Source: Actinacidiphila yanglinensis (GTDB lineage: Bacteria > Actinomycetota > Actinomycetes > Streptomycetales > Streptomycetaceae). Taken from it: 64,000 bases of DNA. The stretch covers positions 434,001 through 498,000 of the forward strand of contig NZ_FNVU01000003.1 of the NCBI RefSeq assembly GCF_900107965.1, in the 5' to 3' direction. Made by a program: the position numbers and the translations under genes. Positions 16,116-25,608 of this stretch are shown here, piece by piece. Position 1 is the first letter of the stretch; the number at the start of each line of letters is the position of its first letter. The notes below the pieces were generated by a model. The model was not told the origin of the DNA, ran no database searches, and saw nothing but the letters and a program-made list of their open reading frames with translations.

Positions 16116-17180
16116 TCACAGCAGGGTGAGCTGGGTGTTCTCCGGATGCGGCCGGGGAACCTGCTGGACTCCCGGCACGGCGTCGGCCGGCTCCTCGGCC
16201 GCCTCGGGTTCCGCCAGGCCCCGCGCGCCGCCGATCCGGGCGGGTCCGCAGCCGAACTCCGCCGCGAACTCGTGCACCTGCCGGGTGATCCGCCGCTGGT
16301 ACCACTTCGGCGCGTACGCACCGGTCGCGTACAGCGCTTCGTAGCGCCGGACCAGGTGCGGGTGGTGCTGCCCGAGCCAGTTCATGTACCACTCGCGCGC
16401 CCCGGGCCGCAGGTGCAGCACCAGGGGCGTGATCGAGGTGGCCCCGGCCGCGGCGATCGCGCGTACGGTCGCGCGCAGTTGGGCGGGGGAGTCGCTGAGG
16501 AAGGGCAGCACCGGGGCCATCAGCACCCCCGTCGGTATCCCGTTCTCGCCCAGGGTGCGGCAGACCGCCAGTCGCGTCTCGGGGGAAGGCGTGCCCGGCT
16601 CCACGCTGCGCCACAGCTCCCCGTCCAGGAAGCCGACCGACAGCGCTACGGACACATCGGTGACGCTCGCGGCCTGCCGCACCAGTTCGAGGTCGCGAAG
16701 GATCAGCGAGCCCTTGGTGAGGATGGAGAAGGGGTTCGCCCGGTCGCGCAGCGCGGCGATGATGCCGGGCATCAGCCGGTACCGGCCCTCGGCCCGCTGG
16801 TAGCAGTCCACGTTGGTGCCCATGGCGACGTGCTCGCCCTGCCAGCGCGGCGAGGCCAGTTCGCGGCGCAGCAGCTCCGGTGCGTTGACCTTCACCACGA
16901 TCTGCGAGTCGAAGTCGTGGCCGGTGTCCAGCTCCAGGTAGCTGTGCGTCTTGCGGGCGAAGCAGTAGACGCAGGCGTGCGAGCAGCCGCGGTAGGGGTT
17001 GACGGTCCAGTCGAACCGCATCCGGGAGGTGCCCGGCACCTTGTTGAGGATCGAGCGGGCCCGCACCTCGTGGAAGGTGATCCCGCGGAACCCCGGGGTG
17101 TCGAAGGTCCGCGTCGTCACCGCCGAGGTACCGAAGAGCGCACCCGCGGAGTCCTCGGCGTTCAGCCCGTCCCAGCGCAT
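16116..17180 (-). CDS. Rv2578c-family radical SAM protein
   Basis: This 354-residue protein contains the radical SAM [4Fe-4S] motif CSHACVYC (CX3CX2C) in the context NPYRGCSHACVYCFARKTH. It then has KVNAPELLRRELA, MGTNVDCYQRAEGRYRLM and ILTKGSLILRDLELV, features of the Rv2578c/SPL-like family related to DNA photoproduct lyases. The reaction is unknown. Start ATG 17178-17180 begins MRWDGLNAEDSAGALFG. The C-terminal 40 residues are Pro/Glu-rich. A LexA-like box lies 65 bp upstream, and I recall that Rv2578c is part of the Mycobacterium tuberculosis SOS regulon. Confidence 0.9.
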   Translation of the reverse strand: MRWDGLNAEDSAGALFGTSAVTTRTFDTPGFRGITFHEVRARSILNKVPGTSRMRFDWTVNPYRGCSHACVYCFARKTHSYLELDTGHDFDSQIVVKVNAPELLRRELASPRWQGEHVAMGTNVDCYQRAEGRYRLMPGIIAALRDRANPFSILTKGSLILRDLELVRQAASVTDVSVALSVGFLDGELWRSVEPGTPSPETRLAVCRTLGENGIPTGVLMAPVLPFLSDSPAQLRATVRAIAAAGATSITPLVLHLRPGAREWYMNWLGQHHPHLVRRYEALYATGAYAPKWYQRRITRQVHEFAAEFGCGPARIGGARGLAEPEAAEEPADAVPGVQQVPRPHPENTQLTLL

Positions 17181-17244
17181 CGCGCCCTCCTTCCGTCGTC
17201 CGTCGGCCCCCCGGCGGTCCGGTGGCCCGCCTCCGTATCCACAA

Positions 17245-17260
17245 TAGAACACAGATTCGA
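17245..17260. promoter_or_regulatory. LexA-like SOS box
   Basis: TAGAAC-ACAG-ATTCGA matches the actinobacterial SOS consensus TCGAAC-N4-GTTCGA at 10 of 12 conserved positions, one mismatch per half. It sits between the divergent radical SAM gene (start 17180) and SRPBCC gene (start 17351). Confidence 0.55.
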
Positions 17261-17350
17261 AAAGCGAGTGTGGTTGGGTGGTGTGTCGCGCGGCACCTGC
17301 GCGCACGAAGCACCCCGATGCCCCCAGGGGCATGGACCCGAGGAGAAGTC

Positions 17351-17794
17351 ATGGCGCTGGTCGAGGCCACCACGGAGCGGATCGTCGCGGCGGAGCCGGA
17401 GCGGGTGTTCGCCGCGCTCTCCGACTACGCCGGCACCCGCGGCCGGGTCCTGCCCGGTCAGTACAGCGAGTACGAGGTCCGCGAGGGCGGCGAGGGCGCG
17501 GGCACCGTCGTGCACTGGAAGCTCCAGGCCACCAGCAAGCGGATCCGCGAGTGCCTCTTCGACGTCACCGAGCCCGAGTCGGGAAAGCTCGTCGAGACCG
17601 ACCGCAATTCCACGATGGTGACCACCTGGACCGTGACCCCGGCGGGCGAGGGCCGCAGCAAGGTCGTCAACGCGACGGCCTGGCAGGGTGCGACCGGCGT
17701 CGGCGGGTTCTTCGAGCGGACGTTCGCCCCCAAGGGGCTCAACGCCATCCACGACGAGCTGCTCGCCAAGTTCGCCGCCGAGGTGGAGCAGTAA
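17351..17794 (+). CDS. SRPBCC (START-like) family protein
   Basis: The 147-residue protein has the helix-grip pattern: ATTERIVAAEPERVFAALSD at the start, central strands (GTVVHWKLQA, MVTTWTVTPAGEG) and a long C-terminal helix (KGLNAIHDELLAKFAAEVE). It corresponds to the polyketide cyclase/dehydrase-like SRPBCC superfamily, whose members bind hydrophobic ligands. The ligand is unknown. An AGGAG site lies 6 bp before ATG 17351. It is divergent from the SOS-box gene and could share that site. Confidence 0.8.
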   Translation: MALVEATTERIVAAEPERVFAALSDYAGTRGRVLPGQYSEYEVREGGEGAGTVVHWKLQATSKRIRECLFDVTEPESGKLVETDRNSTMVTTWTVTPAGEGRSKVVNATAWQGATGVGGFFERTFAPKGLNAIHDELLAKFAAEVEQ

Positions 17795-17935
17795 CTCCCC
17801 TGACACTCGCCCGGTTTCGCGATCGTTCACTGGTAAGGGTGGTTTTGCCAACTTCCTGAGACTCGTCGGGCCTGCTCCTCGTTGTCGCCTCGTGGCGGGA
17901 GACGCGGTGAAGCAGGTGCGACGAGGGGAGCGGCA

Positions 17936-20488
17936 GTGAGTGGCGGCACGCTGATCGAGCGACCGGGAGGACTCCCGGACGACGCTCTGGGTGAGGCGGG
18001 GCCGGCGGACGAGGTGCCGGGCGGCGCGGTGCAACCCCCGCCCGACGACCTGTCCGCCGGCCCCGACGGGGCCGGCGGCACCCTCACCCCGCGCCGGCTG
18101 CGGCTGGTCTTCCTCGGGCTGATGCTCGCCCTGCTGCTCGCCGCCCTCGACCAGATGATCGTGGCCACCGCCCTGCCCAAGATCGTGGGCGAACTGCACG
18201 GCCTGGACCGGATGTCGTGGGTGGTGACCGCGTACCTGCTCTCGTCCACCATCGGCCTGCCGATCTACGGCAAGCTCGGCGACCTGCTGGGCCGCAAGAG
18301 TGTCTTCCAGTTCGCGATCGTGACCTTCGTGATCGGCTCGGCGCTCGCCGCCTGGTCGCAGAGCATGAACGAGCTGATCGCCTTCCGCGCGGTCCAGGGC
18401 ATCGGCGGCGGCGGGCTGATGATCGGCGTGCAGGCGATCATCGCCGACGTCGTCCCGCCCCGGCAGCGCGGCCGCTACATGGGCCTGATCGGTGCCGCGT
18501 TCGGCGTCGCCTCGGTCGCGGGCCCGCTGCTCGGCGGCTTCTTCACCGACCACGCCTCGTGGCGCTGGTGCTTCTCCATCAACGTGCCGTTCGGACTGGT
18601 CACCCTCCTGGTGATCACCCTGGTGCTCAAGCTGCCCAAGCCCACCGCACGCCCCCGGCTCGACGTCCTCGGCGCCCTGCTGCTGGCGGCCGGATCGACC
18701 TGCCTGGTGCTGCTGACCACCTGGGGCGGCTCCACCTACGGCTGGCGGTCCAGGGAGATCCTCGGGCTTGGCGCGGGCACCCTGCTCTGCGTGGTGCTCT
18801 TCGTGATCGTGGAGCGGTTCGCGGTCGAACCGGTCATCCCGCTGCGGCTGTTCCGCGACGGGGTGTTCAACACCACCGCCCTCGTCGGTGCCGTGGTCGG
18901 CGTCGCGCTCTTCGGCGCGGCCAGCTACCTGCCGACGTTTCTCCAGATGGTCGACGGTGCCAGCGCCACCGGCTCCGGGCTGCAGATGCTGCCGATGATG
19001 CTCGGCGTCGTGGTCGCCTCCATTGTCGGCGGTCAGCTCATCAGCCGCACCGGCCGCTACAAGATCTTCCCCGTGCTCGGCGGCGCCCTGTCCGCGGTGG
19101 GCATGTACCTGCTGTCGCGGATGGACGCCGACACCGGGCGGCCCGAGTACAGCGTCTCCATGGCCGTCCTCGGCCTGGGCATCGGCATGATCCTCCCGGT
19201 CCTGGTGCTCGCCGTGCAGAACTCGGTGCGGCCCGCCGACATCGGCGCGGCGACCAGTGCCAACAACTACTTCCGGCAGATCGGCGGGTCGGTCGGCGCC
19301 GCCGTCTTCGGCACCCTGTTCGCCAACCGCCTCGCCCACCGGCTCGCCGTGGAACTCCCGCGCGGCGTCAAACTGCCCGACCCCGAGTCGGTCACCCCCC
19401 AACTGGTCCGCACCCTGCCCGCGCCCGTGCGCGACGGCTACGTGCACGCGTACGCCGACGCCATGCCGCGGATCTTCCTCTACCTGGTGCCGGTCCTCGT
19501 CCTCGGCTTCCTCTTCGCCTTCCTGCTCAAGGAGAAACCTCTGGTGACCCAGCACGGCCCCGCCGCCCCGGCGGCGTACGAACCCGGTTACGACCCGGGG
19601 TACGAACCCCCCTACGAGTCCGGCAACGAGCCGGTCTACGGCGCGCATCCGGTGGCCGCCACCGCCACCCTCGCGCCGGGCGTTCCCGTGCACGACTCGG
19701 AGGTGCCGGGCGCTCGGCGCGGCCCCGGCGGCGGTGTGCCGGTGTGCGGCACCGTCCAGCACTCCGACGGGACCTCCGTCGGGCGCGCGGCGCTCACCCT
19801 CATCGACGGGTCAGGACGCCAGGTCGGCAGGGGCGCCACCGCCCAGGACGGCCGGTACGCGCTGAGCACGCCCGGCGCCGGGAGCTACGTCCTGATCGCC
19901 GCGGCCGGCGGCCACCAGCCGCAGGCGGTCACCGTCGCGGTCGGCGACCACCCGGTCGAACTCGACGTCGTGCTCGGCGGCGCGGGACGGCTGGCCGGCA
20001 CCGTGCACACCGCCGACGGCACCCCCGTCCGGGACGCGATCGTCACGCTCACCGACGTGCGCGGCGACGTCGTGGCCACCTCCCGCAGCGGGCGGGAGGG
20101 CGTCTACGCGCTCACCGAACTCGTCGCGGGGGAGTACACCCTCGCGGCCAGCGCGCCCGCCTACCGGCCGGCCGCCCTCCCCGTCACCGTCCAGGCCTCC
20201 CGCGAGACCCGCCAGGACGTCGAACTCGCCGGCGGCGCCTCCCTGCGCGGCATCGTCCGCGCTCCCGGCGGGCGGCTGGTGGAGGACGCCCGCGTCACCC
20301 TCCTCGACGCCGCGGGCAACGTCGTCGACTCCGTCACCACCGGCCCCGACGGCCACTTCCGCTTCGTGGACCTCGCGGCCGGCGAGTACACGGTCATCGC
20401 CGCGGGGTACCCGCCGGTGGCCACGGTCCTCCAGGTCGCCGGCGGCGGCCGCACCGAACGCGACCTCCAACTGGGCCACGCCGACTGA
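17936..20488 (+). CDS. DHA2-family MFS exporter fused to three beta-sandwich (carboxypeptidase regulatory-like) repeats
   Basis: The 850-residue protein starts at GTG 17936 behind GGGGAG. Residues about 55-540 are a 14-helix EmrB/QacA-type drug:proton antiporter, with [17 protein letters not shown] (motif near TM1), [14 protein letters not shown] (motif A) and [20 protein letters not shown] (motif C region). After a Tyr/Pro-rich linker come three copies of an about 80-residue module. Each copy has G.V...dG..v..A.VTL.d, then G.Y.l..l.aGeYt..a as in carboxypeptidase D regulatory-like folds. The helical part exports small molecules; the repeats may bind a partner or the envelope. It is monocistronic. 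Confidence 0.9.
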   Translation: MSGGTLIERPGGLPDDALGEAGPADEVPGGAVQPPPDDLSAGPDGAGGTLTPRRLRLVFLGLMLALLLAALDQMIVATALPKIVGELHGLDRMSWVVTAYLLSSTIGLPIYGKLGDLLGRKSVFQFAIVTFVIGSALAAWSQSMNELIAFRAVQGIGGGGLMIGVQAIIADVVPPRQRGRYMGLIGAAFGVASVAGPLLGGFFTDHASWRWCFSINVPFGLVTLLVITLVLKLPKPTARPRLDVLGALLLAAGSTCLVLLTTWGGSTYGWRSREILGLGAGTLLCVVLFVIVERFAVEPVIPLRLFRDGVFNTTALVGAVVGVALFGAASYLPTFLQMVDGASATGSGLQMLPMMLGVVVASIVGGQLISRTGRYKIFPVLGGALSAVGMYLLSRMDADTGRPEYSVSMAVLGLGIGMILPVLVLAVQNSVRPADIGAATSANNYFRQIGGSVGAAVFGTLFANRLAHRLAVELPRGVKLPDPESVTPQLVRTLPAPVRDGYVHAYADAMPRIFLYLVPVLVLGFLFAFLLKEKPLVTQHGPAAPAAYEPGYDPGYEPPYESGNEPVYGAHPVAATATLAPGVPVHDSEVPGARRGPGGGVPVCGTVQHSDGTSVGRAALTLIDGSGRQVGRGATAQDGRYALSTPGAGSYVLIAAAGGHQPQAVTVAVGDHPVELDVVLGGAGRLAGTVHTADGTPVRDAIVTLTDVRGDVVATSRSGREGVYALTELVAGEYTLAASAPAYRPAALPVTVQASRETRQDVELAGGASLRGIVRAPGGRLVEDARVTLLDAAGNVVDSVTTGPDGHFRFVDLAAGEYTVIAAGYPPVATVLQVAGGGRTERDLQLGHAD

Positions 20489-21011
20489 CCCCCCACCCCG
20501 GGGTGGCCCCCACCGCACAGGGACCACCCCGGCCCGCAACGGCGCGTCTCCGAGGAGCTCGGCCCACCACGAGCCGGTCGGCCGGCGTACTTCCGCACCC
20601 GCGACGGTGCTTTTCCGGGGGGCGCGGGAACCCCCCACCAGGCGGTTGGCCGGCCTTCTTCCGCACCTGCGACGGCGTATCTCCGGGGGCGCGGGGTACC
20701 CCATCGGCGGGTCGGCCGGCCTTCTTCCGCACGCGCGGCGGCGTATCTCCGGGGGGCGCGGGGAACTGTGCGAGCAACCCCCCACCGGGCGGATGGTCGG
20801 CCTTCTTCCGCACCCGCGACGGCGTATCTCCGGGGGGCGCGGGGAACTTCGCGAGAACGCCCCACCGGGGGGATGGCCGGCCTACTTCCGCACCCGAGGC
20901 GGCGCATTCCCGGGGGCGCGGGGAACTGCGCGAGAACGCCCCACCGGGGGGATGGTCCCGCGACAAGCAGGACGGGGCAGCCGGGTGGGACCGCCACCCC
21001 GGGGGACCCGC
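20489..21011. repeat. 523-bp intergenic region filled by a tandem repeat array
   Basis: No gene is seen between the exporter and the convergent membrane protein gene. Most of the gap is a five-unit tandem array (20581-20954) followed by a diverged partial unit (to about 20990). The gap may also serve as the terminator region for both flanking genes. Confidence 0.8.
20581..20954. repeat. Five-copy tandem repeat (66-81 bp units)
   Basis: Units begin at 20581, 20649, 20715, 20796 and 20876 and are 68, 66, 81, 80 and 79 bp long. Each opens with (C/T)CGGC(G/C)T(A/T)CTTCCGCAC(C), contains CTCCGGGGG(C)GCGGGG, and ends with CCCCACC followed by GG..GG. The shorter first two units lack the AACTGTGCGAG-type segment. 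The arms can pair into hairpins. Confidence 0.85.
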
Positions 21012-22709
21012 TCAGCTTCCTCCGGAGGAGGGCTCGCGCCCGGTCCCATCCTGAATCTGCGCCTTGTCGCACTGCGTCCCGCGAATCAACGCGTACGTCC
21101 CGCCGATCTTGTACGTCCCGGCCGCGGGAGCGTACAACCGCGTCCAGTCCCCATCAGGCGCCAGACACCCGCTGTTACTGTCCGTCGCCCCCTCGATTCC
21201 CAGCACAGGCGACCACGGGATACGCAACAGCACCGACCCGCTCCCCGGCATCGAGACGGTCAGCTCGGCCGGCCCGGCCTGGTCCACCACGGCCGGCGGG
21301 TCCGCCATCGGATCCGCGCCCGACACGGAGTACACCTGCCAGTCCGCGTTGCGCCACACCGACGTCAGCCAGGGCTGCCCCGCCGCCACCAGCTTCGCCT
21401 CGGCGACGGCCGCGCCATCCGGCTGGGCGGCGGGCAGCACCACGTAGTTGACGCTCCAGCGCCGCAGCCAGTCCCGGTAGGTGTCGGCGGTCAGCGTCCC
21501 GTCGTAGAAGAGCGGGTTCCGCTCGACGTCGGCCTGCCGGTTCCAGCCGCGGGCCAGGTTGACGTACGGCGACAGGCCGGACGCCTCCCAGTGCGAGCGC
21601 AGCGGCACCACCTCGACGCGGCCCCGGTCGGCGTGCACGTCGCGCAGCTCGTGGATCAGGGGACCCGCCTGCACCGTGGTGGTCGAGGAGGAGGTGGTGA
21701 CCTGGTCCACTATCGGCTTCGTGATCTGCCAGGACGCGGCTCCGGCGAAGGCCAGCCAGAGCACCAGCGCCTTCTTGGTGCCCCAGGTGCTCGCCATCGC
21801 GACGATCAGCAGGATGGTGCCGCCGTACAGCAGCGGGAGCCGCTCGACGTTGCTGCCGATCGGCGAGGGGATGACGAAGGTCAGCACCACACCGGCCGCG
21901 TAGATCCACGAACCGAGGTGGACGGCCTTCCACGCGCGGGGGACGGCCAGCGCGATCGCCACCGACACCGCGAACGGGATGATCGCGAAGTACCACTTGA
22001 ACGGCTGCACCCCGTAGAAGGGGAACAGCAGCGAGGTCGCGCCGACCACCAGCGGCGGCGCGGCGGCCAGTACGTACGCGTCCTTGCGCCGGCCGGTCAG
22101 GAACAGCGCGGCGGCCACCACGAGCAGGAACAGCCCGGCGACCGGGCTGCACATGGTGGCGAACGCCGCCATCATCGTCGCGGTCGCCAGCCGCGGCGAG
22201 CGGCCGCGTACGGCCTTCTCCGCCGGGTAGAGCAGCATCGTGGCGACCACCGCGAAGAGCATGCCCAGCGCGAACGTCACCCGGCCGGAGACGACGTCAC
22301 CCCAAAGAGCGAACGTCGTCCACAGCACCGGCACCAGCGGGCGCTTCACCCGCGACCGCATCAGCATCGCCGCGGAGAACGTGGCGGTGAGGGTGCCCGC
22401 GATCACCCCGGTCATCCGCACGCCGAGCGCGGCCATGATGTAGGGCGACAGGATGCTGTACGACGCCGGGTGCATGCCGCCGTACCAGGAGAGGTTGTAC
22501 GACGCGGAGGGGTGCGCCTTTATGAACTCCGTCCAGGCGTACTGGGCGGCCATGTCGCCCGAGTCCTTGGCCAGGTAGAGCGCCCACACCACGTGCAGCA
22601 CCGCGGCCATCATCGTGGCGACGACCACCGGGTGGCGCAGGTCCACCCGCCGGAGCAGTCCCCTCGGTCCGCGGACGACAGCGACGCGCGCGGGCTGCCA
22701 GGTGGTCAC
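21012..22709 (-). CDS. Polytopic integral membrane protein, GT-C-like
   Basis: The 565-residue protein starts at GTG 22707-22709 with a GGAAGAGG site. It has roughly ten to twelve hydrophobic segments in its first 370 residues (for example VVVATMMAAVLHVVWALYLA, MTGVIAGTLTATFSAAML, LFLLVVAAALFLTG, WIYAAGVVLTFVIPSP). A soluble C-terminal domain of about 190 residues follows (LIHELRDVHADRGRVEVVPL, WSVNYVVLP, YSVSGADP). The layout of a multi-pass N-terminus plus extracytoplasmic C-terminal domain resembles polyprenyl-phosphate-dependent (GT-C) glycosyltransferases, but I see no clear catalytic motif. It is divergent from the phosphatase gene. Confidence 0.6.
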   Translation of the reverse strand: MTTWQPARVAVVRGPRGLLRRVDLRHPVVVATMMAAVLHVVWALYLAKDSGDMAAQYAWTEFIKAHPSASYNLSWYGGMHPASYSILSPYIMAALGVRMTGVIAGTLTATFSAAMLMRSRVKRPLVPVLWTTFALWGDVVSGRVTFALGMLFAVVATMLLYPAEKAVRGRSPRLATATMMAAFATMCSPVAGLFLLVVAAALFLTGRRKDAYVLAAAPPLVVGATSLLFPFYGVQPFKWYFAIIPFAVSVAIALAVPRAWKAVHLGSWIYAAGVVLTFVIPSPIGSNVERLPLLYGGTILLIVAMASTWGTKKALVLWLAFAGAASWQITKPIVDQVTTSSSTTTVQAGPLIHELRDVHADRGRVEVVPLRSHWEASGLSPYVNLARGWNRQADVERNPLFYDGTLTADTYRDWLRRWSVNYVVLPAAQPDGAAVAEAKLVAAGQPWLTSVWRNADWQVYSVSGADPMADPPAVVDQAGPAELTVSMPGSGSVLLRIPWSPVLGIEGATDSNSGCLAPDGDWTRLYAPAAGTYKIGGTYALIRGTQCDKAQIQDGTGREPSSGGS

Positions 22710-22988
22710 GTGGCCTCTTCCGGTAGCGGGTGCGGAGTTTCCCGGCCGGGTCCCGTCCGGCGGGGACGAACCCCCGCCCTCACGAGAGTTCGAACACAGA
22801 CTTTGGACGCTAGCACGCCGGGATCGGTTGCTCCCTTGCGGGCGTACGCCGGTTTCGCACTTTGCCTCCCCTGCCGGTCCGCTCCGGCCGTACCGTGGTA
22901 GCGGCACCGCGGATCATGTGCCGGGGACGGGCCGACGCGCACTCGGGCAGGCTCCCCGCGGTCGCCGAGGGAAGGAGCCCAACGAATC

Positions 22989-25538
22989 ATGGACCGCCGT
23001 GATCCGCCAGTGATTTCCGGCCGGGTGCCGCTCGCGGTGGTGGTGGTCGATGCCGAGGGTCTGGTCTCCCACTGGAGCACGGGCGCCCGTCGGTTGTTCG
23101 GGCCCACCCGTGAAGAGGCGGTCGGCCGTCCCGCGGTCGACGTGTTACCCGTGGTCGGAGCGCTCGACGCGACCGGCGCGGAGGACGGCGGCGGCGCAGC
23201 GGCCCTGGGCGCGCGACCGGGCGACGACCTGGAGCCCGCGCGGGACGGCGGGGGCTCGTACCCGACGGCGGGCCGGGCCCGTGTGTTCGACCGCACGCGC
23301 GGTGCCGCCGACGGGCAGGACGGCCCGGGCGAGGGGCCGCTGGACCTGCTGTGGTGGGCCTACCCGCTGGTGGGCCCGGGCCCCGAGCGGCTGCTGGTGC
23401 TCGCCGCGGACGCCGAGCAGGCCGGGATCGTCGAACCCGAGGCGCTCGCCGTGGCCGGGGCGGACCCCGCGGAACCGGCCGGACTGTTCGAACGGATAGC
23501 GCCGGGCTTCGCCCTGCACTCGGTGTTCGCCGAGTTCCCCGGCTCCGATCGGCTCGCCAAGCGGCTGCCGGAGATCCTGCCCAGCATGAACCCCCTGGAC
23601 AGCGCCAGGATCGTCGCCCAGGTGCTCGAACTCGGCTACCCGGTACTGGAGGTCAGCCACCACGACCGGGTGCCGGTCACCCCGGACTGGGGCGTGCCGC
23701 GCCGGGCCGAGCGCGAGGCGAGACGCAAGGCGGCGCGGGAGAGCCTGCGCGGCGACGGCGGACAGGGGGCGCACGCCGGCGCGCGGCCCGCCGGGTCCGC
23801 GGTCCCGGCGGGGCGGGCCGACGACGACCTGGCGCCGGACCTCGAACACGCGGCGGTCCGCGAGCACCTGGAGTTCCTCAACGAGGTCAGCCGCGGGATC
23901 GGCAGTTCCCTCGACCTCGCCCGCACCATCCAGGAGGTGAGCGCCGCGGTCGTGCCGCGCTTCACCGACGTGGCGGGGACCTACCTGCGCGAGCAGGTGC
24001 TCGCCGGTGAGGGCTTCCCGGACGGCCCGCCCGACGTCACCACCATGTGGTATCGCGTGGCGGTCGAGCACACCGACGAGCCCGGCCGCTGGGACGACGT
24101 GGTGCCGGTCGGCGAGTCCATGCCGTTCCCCGCGCAGACCCCCTTCTTCCAGTGCATGACCACCGGCGAACCCGTCCTGGTGCCGCGGATCAGCGAGGAG
24201 GCGGGCAACGCGATAGCCGCGCAGTTCCCCAAGCGCGACATCAGCCCGCTGATCAACCACCGCTCGATGCTGGTGGTGCCGCTCAAGGCCCGCGACGTGG
24301 TGCTCGGCTTCATGATCCTGCTGCGCCACCGCGAGCGGCCCGCGTTCGACGACATGGACCGGGTCACGGGCGCCGAACTCGCCGCCCGCGCCGGGCTGGT
24401 GCTCGACAACGCCCGGATGTACACGTACCAGGAGAACGTCGCCGACACGCTGCAGGACAGCATGCTGCCGCACATCGCGCCGCACATGCCCGGCTGCGAC
24501 GTGGCCACCCGATACCTGCCGGGCGCCCGGTTGGGGCGGGTCGGCGGTGACTGGTTCGACACCATCAAGCTGCCCGGCTCCCGGCTGGCGCTGGTGGTCG
24601 GCGACGTGATGGGCCACGGCCTGAACTCCGCGGCGATGATGGGCCAGTTCCGCACCGCCGTGCAGACCATGGCCGGGCTCGACATGCCGCCGGCGGACCT
24701 GCTGCGCAACCTCGACGACCTCGCCCAGCGGCTCGGCGAGCAGTACCTGGCCACCTGCCTGTACGCGGTCTACGACCCGGTCGAGTCCGACCTGCTGATC
24801 GGCAACGCCGGGCACATCCCGCCGGTCCTGGTACGCGCCGCCGACGGCCGCAGCGAGCTGCTGGAGGTGCCCACCGGCGCCCCGTTGGGCGTCGGCGGGG
24901 TCGCCTTCGAGACGGTCCGCGTGCCGGTGGCGCCGGGCGACCGGCTGGTGCTGTGCACCGACGGCCTGGTCGAGGTGCGCGGCCAGGACATCGGCACCGG
25001 GCTCGCCGCGCTGTGCGAGAGCGCCGCACATCCGGCCGCGTCCATGGACGACGCCTGCGACACCATCATCCGCGCCCTCAACCCGCGCGGCGGCCGCAAG
25101 GACGACGTGGCGCTGCTCATGGCCCGGCTCAACGGCATCCCGCGCGACGACGTGGCGGCCTGGGAGCTGGCGGCCGACCCGCGGGAGGCGGCCCGGGCCC
25201 GCGGGCTGACCCGCGCCGCGCTGCGCGGCTGGGGACTGGACGCGCTCGGCGAGACCGCGGAGCTGCTGGTCGACGAACTCGTCGTCAACGCGCTGCGCCA
25301 CGCCCGCACCGGCCGGGTGGGCCTGCGGCTGGTGCGGGCGGGCGCGCTGCTGTGCGAGGTCAGCGACGACGACCACACCGTGCCGGTCCTGCTCGGGGCC
25401 GGCCCCGAGGACGAGGGCGGCCGCGGCATGCGGATCGTCAGCCGGCTGGCCCGCGAATGGGGCACCAGCCGCTCGGCCCACGGGAAGACGGTCTGGTGCG
25501 AGCTGACCCTGCCGAGGGCGCGGCGCCCCGGTTCGTAG
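22989..25538 (+). CDS. PAS-GAF-SpoIIE phosphatase-HATPase regulator (TTA-containing)
   Basis: This 849-residue cytosolic regulator has four parts. An N-terminal PAS-like domain (VVVVDAEGLVSHWSTGARRL) is followed by a linker and a GAF domain (EFLNEVSRGIGSSLDLARTI to LAARAGLVLDNA). A PPM/SpoIIE phosphatase has DWFDTIKLP, LVVGDVMGHG and GNAGHIPPVL with metal-binding aspartates. A C-terminal anti-sigma-like ATPase has VDELVVNALRHA and GRGMRIVSRLA. Such proteins dephosphorylate anti-sigma-factor antagonists and may also phosphorylate them. Codon 53 is TTA (23145-23147), so translation should depend on the bldA leucyl-tRNA. It starts at ATG 22989 after AAGGAG. Confidence 0.92.
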   Translation: MDRRDPPVISGRVPLAVVVVDAEGLVSHWSTGARRLFGPTREEAVGRPAVDVLPVVGALDATGAEDGGGAAALGARPGDDLEPARDGGGSYPTAGRARVFDRTRGAADGQDGPGEGPLDLLWWAYPLVGPGPERLLVLAADAEQAGIVEPEALAVAGADPAEPAGLFERIAPGFALHSVFAEFPGSDRLAKRLPEILPSMNPLDSARIVAQVLELGYPVLEVSHHDRVPVTPDWGVPRRAEREARRKAARESLRGDGGQGAHAGARPAGSAVPAGRADDDLAPDLEHAAVREHLEFLNEVSRGIGSSLDLARTIQEVSAAVVPRFTDVAGTYLREQVLAGEGFPDGPPDVTTMWYRVAVEHTDEPGRWDDVVPVGESMPFPAQTPFFQCMTTGEPVLVPRISEEAGNAIAAQFPKRDISPLINHRSMLVVPLKARDVVLGFMILLRHRERPAFDDMDRVTGAELAARAGLVLDNARMYTYQENVADTLQDSMLPHIAPHMPGCDVATRYLPGARLGRVGGDWFDTIKLPGSRLALVVGDVMGHGLNSAAMMGQFRTAVQTMAGLDMPPADLLRNLDDLAQRLGEQYLATCLYAVYDPVESDLLIGNAGHIPPVLVRAADGRSELLEVPTGAPLGVGGVAFETVRVPVAPGDRLVLCTDGLVEVRGQDIGTGLAALCESAAHPAASMDDACDTIIRALNPRGGRKDDVALLMARLNGIPRDDVAAWELAADPREAARARGLTRAALRGWGLDALGETAELLVDELVVNALRHARTGRVGLRLVRAGALLCEVSDDDHTVPVLLGAGPEDEGGRGMRIVSRLAREWGTSRSAHGKTVWCELTLPRARRPGS

Positions 25539-25608
25539 CGGGAGGCTCGGGCACGCGGGTGCCAGGCACGGGATGCGCGGCGGACTCACGGCGGAGGGTG
25601 GCGTACTG

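Noticed and set aside
20581..20954. CRISPR array
   Set aside because: Repeats are directly abutting, 66-81 bp long and imperfect, without unique spacers or cas genes.
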